Below, one piece after another: positions 35,565 through 44,427 of a stretch of 64,000 nt of DNA. The notes under the pieces were generated by a model. The model was not told where the DNA came from and searched no databases. It saw only the letters and a program-made list of their open reading frames with translations. The position numbers and the translations under genes are program-made. Each line of letters starts with the position of its first letter. Within the stretch, counting starts at the first letter, position 1. The DNA comes from CBDDKZ01 sp965230415 (GTDB lineage Bacteria > Bacteroidota > Bacteroidia > Cytophagales > JAAEPT01): positions 4,712,001-4,776,000 of the forward strand of contig CBDDKZ010000005.1 of the NCBI GenBank assembly GCA_965230415.1, given 5' to 3'.

Positions 35565-36203
35565 ATGAAAAGAACTTTTGTCATATTAACCATAGGATTT
35601 TTGAGCGCCTGTAATTCGGCTACAGACAAGGTAGAAGCGCATAAGGCAAAAGCAGTAACTGATTTGTCCTTAATTAAGGAGAAAGTGAAGGATACCGCGT
35701 GGGTAGATACTAGTGAAAAGAAGTCAGAAGTCACTACTGACTTTAATAAAAGAAAAGAATTACCCGACTGGTTTTTAGAAAGCGGTCTACTTAGCGGATT
35801 GCAATTGCAAAAAGACTATGAATTCGATCCAAGATTAAACCCGCTTTACCTCGAAGCAGATTTCAACGGGGATCATCATCTCGACGTCGCCATTCCAATT
35901 AGACAAAAGGAGAATAACAAAAAAGGGTTTGCGATCATAAATGGACATACTAATGAAGTTTTTATACTCGGCGCAGGTGTTGAAGTCATCAATGGATTTT
36001 CCGATGACCTGTATTACATCGATAGTTGGAAAGTAAATAGAGAAAAGGTAAATATGCCCGGACTTGACGAATTTACAGGGACGGGTCAAAAAGGTGAACT
36101 TATTCTTGAAAACCCATCACTGCAGGTTGAGAAGGATGAGATTGGAGGCGGACAGTTCTATTGGAATGGAAAAGAATACGTTTATTTCCACCAGTCTTGT
36201 TAG
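35565..36203 (+). CDS. Predicted lipoprotein with an EF-hand-like loop
   Basis: 212 aa. Lipobox IGFLSAC with lipidated Cys16. A calcium-loop-like DFNGDHHLDVA at about residue 100 resembles a single VCBS/FG-GAP loop. The C-terminus ends in GGGQFYWNGKEYVYFHQSC, a form often seen in proteins of unknown function. Convergent with the fascin-like gene across a terminator. Confidence 0.65.
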   Translation: MKRTFVILTIGFLSACNSATDKVEAHKAKAVTDLSLIKEKVKDTAWVDTSEKKSEVTTDFNKRKELPDWFLESGLLSGLQLQKDYEFDPRLNPLYLEADFNGDHHLDVAIPIRQKENNKKGFAIINGHTNEVFILGAGVEVINGFSDDLYYIDSWKVNREKVNMPGLDEFTGTGQKGELILENPSLQVEKDEIGGGQFYWNGKEYVYFHQSC

Positions 36204-36289
36204 TTGCAGGCCAGGTAATTCTAAATGATGACTGAGAGCGTAATTGAATTTGTGTTTGGCTTATAGGTTCGCATAAACTAAATAAAGAA

Positions 36290-36320
36290 AACCACGGACT
36301 TTTGCCAGCAGCCCGTGGTT
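36290..36320. terminator. Hairpin between convergent genes
   Basis: AACCACGG (36290-36297) pairs with CCGTGGTT (36313-36320), between stops at 36203 and 36348. Confidence 0.65.
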
Positions 36321-36347
36321 CTGAATTCCGCTATTTCAAGCTATTAA

Positions 36348-37307
36348 TCAGGGCGTGACCCACATCTCAAACTTTTCCCAGGCATTAGCCGCGTTCCTAT
36401 TTACCATGAGGGTGCCTCCGGGTTCAGCTGCCATGTATTTACCTGTCGCATAGGACATGAAACTGTAACGGTTATTCCCTTCATGTTTGATGATAAATTT
36501 ACAATCAATGTTATACCGGTCTCCATTGAATACTACATTACCTCCTGAACTTTGTTCGATATCAAGGTATCTTCCATTATTTCCTTTGATACTATAAGTA
36601 CAGTCGCCGGCGTTGTATACAAGCTCCATTTTTTCCCAGTCATATAGGTGATTACGATCGGCTTTCGCTCGCCCGGTACCGTTATTGGAACTAATGAATT
36701 TACCTTCCCAGCTCCGGAATCCAATATTACGTCTGCCGGTCTCTAATCCCTGGATCGGTTGGCAGGGCATATTAAGGGTACCAATTGAAAAACTGTCATT
36801 ATAGCCCGGTGTGTTCACATTGCATATTAATTCCCCTGTGCTGCTAATACGAGTGAGGTATTTTTTCGTGTGATAGGACTTAAAGTAGTAACGACCTAAT
36901 CCGGCTGGCTCAATGTAAAATTTACAATCAATGTTGTGACGATGTCCATTTGGAAACAGGTAACCACCACTGCTGCGGTCAATATCGAGGTATTTACCGT
37001 TTCTGGCTTGTATACTATAAGTTCCATCTGAGTTGAGTCTAAAATGGAATAATTCTGCGGTACCAATACGGTGTATACTGACATCAGCTCTTATTCGTGC
37101 CGATTCAGTGTACGCTCCAACGCAGTTGTCACCTACAGGTCTGAACCAGCGGTTACGGGCACCGGTATCGAAGTAGGTCGGGCGGGCATTTTCAGCCTTG
37201 CTTGTTGCCTCATCATTAGTGGTAGGTTGTTCGGGAATACTTTCCTTTTCACATGCGGCAAAAGCGAACATGTTGATTAATAATCCAATTCTAATAAATT
37301 TTTTCAT
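36348..37307 (-). CDS. Lipoprotein with two fascin-like beta-trefoil units
   Basis: 319 aa from ATG 37307; the frame is open further upstream but only this start gives a lipoprotein signal (FAFAAC, followed by EKESIPEQP). Two halves repeat the same pattern: fascin-type motif NGKYLDIDRSSGG / NGRYLDIEQSSGG, then HNIDCKFYIE / YNIDCKFIIK, and YYFKSYHTKKYL / YSFMSYATGKYM. Fascin-like trefoils bind actin in eukaryotes or glycans in bacteria; here a surface carbohydrate-binding role is inferred. It ends in a shared terminator. Confidence 0.7.
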   Translation of the reverse strand: MKKFIRIGLLINMFAFAACEKESIPEQPTTNDEATSKAENARPTYFDTGARNRWFRPVGDNCVGAYTESARIRADVSIHRIGTAELFHFRLNSDGTYSIQARNGKYLDIDRSSGGYLFPNGHRHNIDCKFYIEPAGLGRYYFKSYHTKKYLTRISSTGELICNVNTPGYNDSFSIGTLNMPCQPIQGLETGRRNIGFRSWEGKFISSNNGTGRAKADRNHLYDWEKMELVYNAGDCTYSIKGNNGRYLDIEQSSGGNVVFNGDRYNIDCKFIIKHEGNNRYSFMSYATGKYMAAEPGGTLMVNRNAANAWEKFEMWVTP

Positions 37308-37901
37308 TGTCAGAAGTTTTAAAAATGAATAAAAATTGTGTTTTGGAATTGCGCTTTCGCGTTTTTTCAAACCAGGTATTCGATAAAAATGATCAGAAGT
37401 AGATTTGTACTTCAACTGTAATACCGGCGTTTTAAAACACTTAGCTGCATTGGTACCAGTTTGCCTAAGGTGATACCAACTTCCAAAATCGAAAGAAAGA
37501 TGCCCAAAAAAGAGGAACAATGCGTACGTCTTGATTTAAATGGACTAATACTATGGTAGAAGAAGCCCGGGTGAAGGGAGTGGAGCCTGCTTATGCATTA
37601 TTTATTCCGACAAATCAATTGGTTTCAATTCGCACTGACAGAAGTCTACCCAGATAAATTTTCTTTGATAGGCCTTAATTAATCCGGTAAACAGAAGTTA
37701 AATCTAATATTTGAAAATATGAAAGATTTAAATTCTTAAGTAGATATAAGGATTGGATAAAAAAACTACAATTTATAGTTTTGATTGATGGAAAGAAAAG
37801 TAAGAAATCAGAAATAGTACTACTTATTAACTTCAGAGAGCATGTATGTCGCTGGCATCTCAAATAGTGGTAATTCAATAGAATAACGGACAGATAATAA
37901 G
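37308..37901. other. Intergenic, about 590 bp
   Basis: Divergent promoter region between the fascin-like lipoprotein and the MetH-like gene. I looked for cobalamin or SAM riboswitch landmarks and saw none. Confidence 0.4.
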
Positions 37902-38900
37902 ATGAATAAACCGGATATTAAAGAAGTTCTTAAAGAGAAGATCCTTGTTCTGGACGGAGCAATGGGTACTATGATTCAAACTTACAATTTGGAGGAAGCA
38001 GATTTCAGAGGGGAAAGGTTCAAAGACCATCCTGTTGCTTTGAAAGGTAATAACGACGTTTTAGCTTTAACCAGACCAGATGTAATCAAAGCAATACATG
38101 CCTCCTACCTGGAAGCTGGTGCAGACATCATTGAAACAAATACCTTTGGAGGTACCTTTGTGGCCCAGGCTGATTATCATTTGGAAAAGGTAGTATTTGA
38201 TATTAACTACGAATCGGCCAGGCTGGCCAAACAGGTTGCAGACGAGTTTACAGCGAAAGATCCGGGAAAACCTCGATTTGTGTGTGGGTCGATGGGACCT
38301 ACCACCAAACTTTCTTCCATGTCTCCCGATGTAAATGATCCTGGATTTAGAAATACGACCTTTGATGAACTTGTGGAAGCATTTAAGGAACAGGTAAGCG
38401 GTTTGATTAAGGGGGGTGTAGATTTGTTAATGGTAGAAACTATTACGGATTCCTTAAATGCAAAAGCCGCCTTATATGCCATCGATTTGGTGCAAGAAGC
38501 ACTTCACTCAGCTCTTCCTGTGATGATTTCAGGCACCATAACAGATGCCAGCGGTAGAACGTTATCAGGTCAAAATGCGGAAGCATTCGTTATTTCGATG
38601 CAGCATGCTCATCCTTTAACTATCGGGTTAAATTGTGCTATGGGTGCATCCGGACTCAGGCCACACTTAGCGACCATTAGAAAAAATTTTAAGGGCTTTG
38701 TGCACGCTCATCCAAATGCGGGGCTTCCTAACGAAATGGGTGAATATAACGAAACGCCGGAAGAGACCGCCGCACAGATCAAGGTATATCTGGATGAGGG
38801 ACTTGTAAATATTATAGGTGGATGCTGTGGTACTACACCGGCGCATATAAAGGAGATTTCAGAATTAGCTGCAAATTATGAACCGGGAAAAACAGCTTAA
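37902..38900 (+). CDS. Homocysteine S-methyltransferase domain of cobalamin-dependent methionine synthase (stand-alone)
   Basis: 332 aa. Close to the first domain of MetH: LDGAMGTMIQTYNLEEADFR, GADIIETNTFGG, SPDVNDPGFRNTTFDELV, MISGTITDASGRTLSGQ, and the zinc-ligand cysteines LNCAMG and GGCCGTTP. It would transfer the methyl group to homocysteine to make methionine. In some Bacteroidota MetH is split and the folate/cobalamin half is a neighbour; here the next DNA is a decayed PepSY gene on the other strand, so the partner must be elsewhere or lost. Confidence 0.85.
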   Translation: MNKPDIKEVLKEKILVLDGAMGTMIQTYNLEEADFRGERFKDHPVALKGNNDVLALTRPDVIKAIHASYLEAGADIIETNTFGGTFVAQADYHLEKVVFDINYESARLAKQVADEFTAKDPGKPRFVCGSMGPTTKLSSMSPDVNDPGFRNTTFDELVEAFKEQVSGLIKGGVDLLMVETITDSLNAKAALYAIDLVQEALHSALPVMISGTITDASGRTLSGQNAEAFVISMQHAHPLTIGLNCAMGASGLRPHLATIRKNFKGFVHAHPNAGLPNEMGEYNETPEETAAQIKVYLDEGLVNIIGGCCGTTPAHIKEISELAANYEPGKTA

Positions 38901-39625
38901 TTGGAAGCCAGTCGTGCTTTTCTTTTAATGTGCTTACGTCTTTTTCGCCTTATAAATTTTATTCCCAGGCCTGTTGCCGTAATACAAATGCAGGTACCGC
39001 CCAGTAGCGGTACAATCATAACAATATCCCACAATGGCCGCTTGTTGCTGAGAAAGCTAAAATCCAGACTGTGCAGTCCATGGTACAGCCAGCGCTCTAT
39101 CTTGTTGTTACGGTCGCTTTTTAAAAGTACCTGACCATTCGCAGGATGGATGTAATAATCATGTGGATGTGCCGTAGCCACTTTTAGAATCGGTTATGTT
39201 TTACGGTTGTCGCGATCGTAGTAATAGTTATCATACTCGCTTAATAATTCCACACTTAACACCGAATCAGCAGGGTTTAATAATTACAATTGTGCTGCTA
39301 AATCGCTTTTAGCAGGTCTGTAAACAGCATCGGTCAAACAAACACTTTTTGTTGTGTCATTAGTAGTTAGTGTTGCAAACAAGCGAGCGACAAACAGGGA
39401 GAAACGAGCTTCTTTTAGTTGGCCTGTTCGAAAGGTATGCTGTAGCATTTTCCATTCTTCGTCGCTTATATCAACGAGTGAATTGGATCTGGACTCCCAC
39501 AAGGTGGTCTCTTCCTCCAATAATCTGAAATTGTATGACCAGTTAAATGGAGACATACTCGTAAAACCACTAAATATCCAGGTGCATACAAATAAGCCAA
39601 ACGACAATCCTGTATAATAGTGCAT
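38897..39625 (-). pseudogene. PepSY-associated membrane protein, decayed
   Basis: One minus frame holds two recognisable pieces separated by in-frame TAA codons (39282-39284 and near 39193). The first begins HYYTGLSFGLFVCTWIFSG; the second has YYIHPANGQVLLKSDRNN and RWLYHGLHSLDFSFL-NKRPLWD with a last membrane helix. Between them EYDNYYYDRDNRK continues the family pattern. The usual N-terminal helix and PepSY domain are missing (a stop precedes at about 39641). Intact relatives are inner-membrane proteins tied to iron or siderophore uptake. Confidence 0.75.
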
Positions 39626-39978
39626 TACTGCTAAAGCAGATTACTTTGAGTTTGGCAAGTTGAAAGACGTAACAGGAGTACAAAATTATAAAAAACAAAT
39701 AAAAATGCAACAGTGTTGCGAAAATGATAATTGAATTAATAATTGATTTAACGCAAACGTATCGTGTTCACACAGAAGGTTGAAATCAGGCGTTTTGGCT
39801 AAAAGAAGAGCTACTTAAGTACTTTTTAGGTATTTTCGGAGGTATTAAGGATGATAAAGTTGCGAAACAAGGTATAGTTCAGTTTGACTTGTATATTTAC
39901 CTTTAACTAATTTAGAGTGAACCAATCCTAATCTCGGTTGTATTAACAATAAGTTTGATATTGTAACTAGCGACTTTT
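39626..39978. other. Intergenic, about 350 bp
   Basis: No ORF or strong structure; contains the promoter of the WGR gene. Confidence 0.35.
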
Positions 39979-41406
39979 ATGAAATATTATTTGGAATATA
40001 TAGATGACAAAATATCCAAGTTTTGGGAACTGGAAATTAAAGGGAATGCACACATTCTCACTTACGGTATTATTGGAACCGCAGGCCAAACAACAAGGAA
40101 AAAGTTAGCCAGTACTGAAGAAGCCAAGAAGCTGGGCAAAAGGTTAATTGATACTAAATTAAAAAAAGGTTTTCAAATTAAAGAGGAAATACCCAGTAAT
40201 AAAGTTAGCTGGTTTGAACGTTTAAGCACTTATATCATTAATGGCTACAGAGCAGCAATTATTAAGTATCCTATAAAAGATTATAAGTACATACAGCTCA
40301 ATTGGACAGGGCAGGGCTTTGCTTTAGGTTTAAGTACGAACCCTCTTGATGACTATCATGTGTATATTGATGATGGAAGCTGGCATTTGGAAGAGTTATC
40401 CACAATTGATTCTGTATTCAGAATGGTAGAAAATATTCCCGAATTTGAAGATAAGCAAAATGACATTAGTGAAGTCGATAGGGATTTTAAACGAGAAGAT
40501 TGGCCTAAAAATGCTACCGATTGTTTTGAACTAGCGTCTTTTTTAATCAATGTTAGTCTTGGCCTTGCGTTTATGAAACTGGAAAAGGATGGAAAAACGG
40601 CTCCTTACCTTAAAAATATCGAAGTGATTAAGATTTGTGCTTCAGAACGGGATTTAGGAGTATTCTCTTACCATTTTCCTGATGAAAAAATAAAAAAATA
40701 TGTCATTCAGTTGTTAATACATGCCGAAAAAGAACGAAAAATTGTAATGGATCTATGGCACAAAGCAGCGAAAAACAGCGGGGCCAAATTTCTTAACTAT
40801 TTCAACAGAGAAGTTAGTGTTATATCGAAACTTTCTCTGCAGGAAGCTTACGAACAGGCATATGATTTAGAAATTCGATATAAGCATAAAGAGGCTATTG
40901 AAGTATTGAAGGAGGTGTTGTTAGCAGCGCTTGAAAATGATAATGAAGACGCCATTTTGATGGAAAAATGTTGTGATGTTATGGGAAAGTGTAGCGCCAA
41001 AGTGCGCAACGGTGTTAAGGAGGCTATTCATTGGTTTCATAAAGGTTTAACGTTTGTACCTAATGGACATTCAGCTGTAAGTATGCTCGAAATGTATTAT
41101 TGGATTAGCGATTACGATGCGCTTATAACATTTGGCGAAAGTCATCTGGAAAGTATAGACATGGATGCAAACATCGACCATACCGTAAGATGTTATCGTT
41201 ATTTAGGGAAGGCTTATTTGCAGCTTATGGATCAGGAAAAAGCAAAAGTCAACTACCAGGCTATTTTAGATTTTATACAAGGGCATGGAAAAAACTGGCT
41301 ATTGGATTACGTTTTAGAAGACCTGGAGTGTCCAGACTATGTCAAGGAATATGATTTAGCCAATCAATTGCTTGCGTGGCTTAAACCTTATTCAAGCGAA
41401 GAGTAG
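39979..41406 (+). CDS. WGR-domain protein with TPR-like C-terminus
   Basis: 475 aa, cytosolic. Residues 1-70 are a WGR domain (YYLEYIDDKISKFWEL ... YGIIGTAGQTTRKKLAS ... KKLIDTKLKKGF), a fold associated with nucleic-acid-linked proteins. The middle section is unrecognised (LNWTGQGFALGLSTNP). The C-terminal 170 residues are helical TPR-like repeats (AYEQAYDLEIRYKHKEAIEVLKEVL ... RYLGKAYLQLMDQEKAKVNYQAIL). Such combinations occur in Bacteroidota with unknown function; protein-protein contact is likely. Confidence 0.75.
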   Translation: MKYYLEYIDDKISKFWELEIKGNAHILTYGIIGTAGQTTRKKLASTEEAKKLGKRLIDTKLKKGFQIKEEIPSNKVSWFERLSTYIINGYRAAIIKYPIKDYKYIQLNWTGQGFALGLSTNPLDDYHVYIDDGSWHLEELSTIDSVFRMVENIPEFEDKQNDISEVDRDFKREDWPKNATDCFELASFLINVSLGLAFMKLEKDGKTAPYLKNIEVIKICASERDLGVFSYHFPDEKIKKYVIQLLIHAEKERKIVMDLWHKAAKNSGAKFLNYFNREVSVISKLSLQEAYEQAYDLEIRYKHKEAIEVLKEVLLAALENDNEDAILMEKCCDVMGKCSAKVRNGVKEAIHWFHKGLTFVPNGHSAVSMLEMYYWISDYDALITFGESHLESIDMDANIDHTVRCYRYLGKAYLQLMDQEKAKVNYQAILDFIQGHGKNWLLDYVLEDLECPDYVKEYDLANQLLAWLKPYSSEE

Positions 41407-41491
41407 TTTAGAAATCAATGAATCGATGCGTTACCATCAGTTTGGCGCAGAAACCAATAGAGACGTTAGCAGGGTAAAACCTATTCATCGA

Positions 41492-42490
41492 TTACGATTC
41501 TGTAGCATTGTCTCCTTCATCAACCCATATATCGGCTCCCATGTATTTATGATGTTTATCGCAATAACAATAGTTTGCTTCATCATAACGAAAGGACATT
41601 GCATCAGCCCCTTCTAGGGGCTCGTTTTCATAATAAACCTTGTTATGATCTTTCGCATAGGATTGACTCAATATGGTAATTTCAGATGCGTGAGCCCCTT
41701 TGAGCAGACACCCTCTGTAGTATACCTCTTCGTCAACCAAAAGGTAATTCCCTTCCAGCACTTTAATGGAATCAGGATCTTTGAACGGAATTTTTTGCAA
41801 TTTTTCAATTTTATTGCCATCCAGGTAATCAAGAAAAAAGTAGATATAACTGGCGTCTTGTGCATGGTATTGATCGATGTTTTTGAATTGGGCAACGTTT
41901 CCTTCTAAAAGTTGAAACTGCCCATGATAATGCAGGTAAATATGACCATTGTCCCTGGCGAAGGTTTCGTTGATCAGTTCAAAAGAGCCGTAGTCCACAT
42001 CTATAGCCTTGTGATCATAAAAGTGACACAGCGCATCTTTTGACCAATAAACATCATATTGTACAAAAGTAACAGGGTCTGCACCCTCAACCAGCTTGCA
42101 TGTTGCATGCCACTCGCCATCAATAATCGTACGATCGAATACATAAACATGGTTTTTGTCCATGCCAATATGCCACATCCAACTGGCTGCGCTGGCACGA
42201 AAGCTTTCTACATCAATGTCCGGATGCGTAATTCGGTAACCTTGATAATAAGCGTTGCCTTTGTCTTTACCTATATCCTGATTTAGGGGAACAAAACTTA
42301 ATACGTCGGCATTTAACAAAGTTTTGCCTAACTCAAACCAATTGCCTGCTGAACTGTAAAATAGGTCTGTTTTTGGTTTGTTGTAATAGTAGCTGTTGGA
42401 AATAGCAAGATTTACCGGCTTTCCCAGAGGGCTTATAATTCGTGCTAATAGGGTAAATGGAGAAAATAAAATACGCAGTAGAAATTTCAT
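41492..42490 (-). CDS. DKNYY-family protein
   Basis: 332 aa. Repeats of the DKNYY type, with unit D-x-x-x-V-Y-[YF]-x-x-x-x-[IL]-x-G-A-D: examples are YAKDHNKVYYENEPLEGAD and FARDNGHIYLHYHGQFQLLEG. A short N-terminal hydrophobic stretch (LLRILFSPFTLLARIISPLG) suggests membrane association rather than a clear signal peptide. Function of the family is unknown. A related fragment lies at 35222-35524. Confidence 0.72.
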   Translation of the reverse strand: MKFLLRILFSPFTLLARIISPLGKPVNLAISNSYYYNKPKTDLFYSSAGNWFELGKTLLNADVLSFVPLNQDIGKDKGNAYYQGYRITHPDIDVESFRASAASWMWHIGMDKNHVYVFDRTIIDGEWHATCKLVEGADPVTFVQYDVYWSKDALCHFYDHKAIDVDYGSFELINETFARDNGHIYLHYHGQFQLLEGNVAQFKNIDQYHAQDASYIYFFLDYLDGNKIEKLQKIPFKDPDSIKVLEGNYLLVDEEVYYRGCLLKGAHASEITILSQSYAKDHNKVYYENEPLEGADAMSFRYDEANYCYCDKHHKYMGADIWVDEGDNATES

Positions 42491-42855
42491 AGAATTTGTA
42501 GATTAAAGTAATCTAGCAAAAATTCACTGAGTACCTGCTAATAATTGTAGAAATTTACCCGGTATTCGAGATCGCATAGCTTTTAGCTACTATATATACG
42601 TAGTTGACCGTAATGTCTATAAATTCAGTTTCTTCTTCTTTTGAAGTGGAAATTTTACCTTACGAAAAAGTAGAACTCAACTTTTTCGCCAATTTTTATT
42701 GTAGTTCGATAAAAAAAACTATATTCGGGTACTGAGTGAAACCCCTTGTCATTCAGTGATTTACTTTTAACCCTTACACATATAAGCAACATTGCCTAAA
42801 TGCGAACAACGCTTATATAAAAAACAACACTTTTAACAACTAAAATTTTAGCAAC
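42491..42855. other. Intergenic, about 365 bp, with a 9-bp palindrome
   Basis: CGAAAAAGT (42663-42671) pairs with ACTTTTTCG (42680-42688). It lies between divergent genes, so an operator is as likely as a terminator. Nothing else recognised. Confidence 0.4.
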
Positions 42856-43884
42856 ATGAAAAATGTTAAACTCTTTGTTTTATGTCTTTTTGTATACAAT
42901 ATAATGGTCGCACAAAATAAAGGTGACAAAACTATTGAGAAACTCTTTATCAAAAATGGGGAAGACGTACGGATTGAAGATTATCCGTACCAGGCAGATT
43001 TAGGTGGCTGCGGTGGCAGTATCCTTGGCCCGACCTGGATATTGACAGCAGAACATTGCATTGGAGCAGCCGTTAGTGTCGGTTCCACTATTGAAGTGGG
43101 CTACACCAAACGAAGTGATCGATCTAGCGGACAGACAGCCCGGGTGAAAAATGTCTACAATTTTGATTGCAACGGTTATTGCGACCTGAGTTTGTTGGAA
43201 TTAGAAACACCTCTCGACCTTTCAGGACACTTTGCAAAAGAAGTCCGCTATGCCTCTGAACTGGTATTCGATTTGGGTTATATAAGCGATGGGGGAGACT
43301 GCTATGCTACCGGATGGGGACAACTCGACCCGAACACGGGACAAACCCCTGATAACTTGCAAGGTGCTGCATTGAAGTTCGATTTTGTTGCGGCAGACGA
43401 CCAACGCCTGCGCGTCAACGAAACCGAAGGAAGACTGGTTTGTAGGGGAGACAGCGGGGGACCACTCGTAGTAGAAAATAAGGATGGTGAAAAAATACTC
43501 GTTGGCGCAGTAAGTGGTGGAGAGGGACAGCCCTGTAGCGATTATGGTTTTTGGGGAAATGTCATTAACGCAGCAGACTGGATTGAACAAACCACCGGCA
43601 TACCTCCGTACTCAGAAGATTTAGTAAGCACAAGCGATGCTATAAACACCAATACAGATAAAATCATGGATATATGGCCGATACCGGCGAAAGATGTAAT
43701 AAATATTAACACTAGCTCAGAAAAGCCGCTGAGCAATATTCACATTTTTGATATGAACGGAAAAGAAGTACTTAACATTCAGGAAGCAACAAAGACAATA
43801 CCAGTTAGCGCGCTTGCTAGCGGTATGTACATATTAAGCGCGTCCGATGTTTCTTCCGGACAAATCATCACGGTGGAAAAGTAG
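42856..43884 (+). CDS. Trypsin-like (S1) serine protease with T9SS type A tail
   Basis: 342 aa. Signal peptide (LFVLCLFVYNIMVAQ), then a chymotrypsin-fold domain from about residue 40. The triad is visible: His in ILTAEHC, Asp in CDLSLLE and Ser in RGDSGGPL. Paired cysteines (GGCGG/EHC, CDLS) fit S1 disulphides. From about 271 a type A sorting tail follows (IWPIPAKDVININ ... GMYILSASD). It is a secreted protease exported by T9SS. A 15-bp hairpin lies after the gene. Confidence 0.88.
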   Translation: MKNVKLFVLCLFVYNIMVAQNKGDKTIEKLFIKNGEDVRIEDYPYQADLGGCGGSILGPTWILTAEHCIGAAVSVGSTIEVGYTKRSDRSSGQTARVKNVYNFDCNGYCDLSLLELETPLDLSGHFAKEVRYASELVFDLGYISDGGDCYATGWGQLDPNTGQTPDNLQGAALKFDFVAADDQRLRVNETEGRLVCRGDSGGPLVVENKDGEKILVGAVSGGEGQPCSDYGFWGNVINAADWIEQTTGIPPYSEDLVSTSDAINTNTDKIMDIWPIPAKDVININTSSEKPLSNIHIFDMNGKEVLNIQEATKTIPVSALASGMYILSASDVSSGQIITVEK

Positions 43885-43964
43885 GAAATAATTCCTTGTT
43901 CATAAGCTCGTATCCCTCGAAAAGGACAAAAGGGACGATTAGTTTACCTTCTAAAAGGTATCCA

Positions 43965-44011
43965 ATGAAGTCTTTCGTTGAGGAATGGAATTTCTTAACG
44001 AAAGACTTCAT
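43965..44011 (+). terminator. 15-bp perfect hairpin after the serine protease gene
   Basis: ATGAAGTCTTTCGTT (43965-43979) pairs with AACGAAAGACTTCAT (43997-44011). Confidence 0.65.
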
Positions 44012-44071
44012 GAAGTTTTGTTAACAATTTCCAGTGTATTCCAGGTGTAGGTAAAAGCAGGGGAGGGAACC

Positions 44072-44245
44072 AATCCATCCACAAGCGCGCAGCTTTCAAT
44101 AATTAACAGCAAGGGAAATCAAGTCATATCCAAAAGCGTGAAACATATGGAAGCTGTAGATATAGGTTCTTTGAAGAATGGTATTTACTATTATACCTTG
44201 TCTGATGGTCGCAACATACAAGCAGGGAAATTCCTGAAAAAGTAA
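44072..44245 (+). pseudogene. Orphan T9SS type A sorting-tail remnant
   Basis: An open frame with no start (stop at 44048-44050 upstream) encodes NPSTSAQLSIINSKGNQVIS then IGSLKNGIYYYTLSDGRN and AGKFLKK, ending at TAA 44243-44245. This is a type A tail lacking its usual opening strand and the passenger gene. It is the leftover 3' end of a secreted-protein gene. Confidence 0.65.
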
Positions 44246-44427
44246 AAAACGAGTAGGGGATTTTATAGAAGTTCCCTGGTCAATACTGAGCTATTTTTTA
44301 GAATTCGAAATGAGCCGTAAGGTATGCCTACTTCAAAAGTGAATCAATGAACGATTAATTTACTTTTTGGTAATATTCAGGATATGATGGAATGTCATAT
44401 TTGCCAAATAATATTTTTTCATTAATT

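Noticed and set aside
37308..37901. Cobalamin or SAM riboswitch before the MetH-like gene
   Set aside because: No conserved box or long stem arrangement could be recognised.
25123..39284. Internal TAG and TAA codons as evidence of stop-codon recoding
   Set aside because: They occur only in two genes with other decay signs; all other genes use TAA, TAG and TGA as normal stops.
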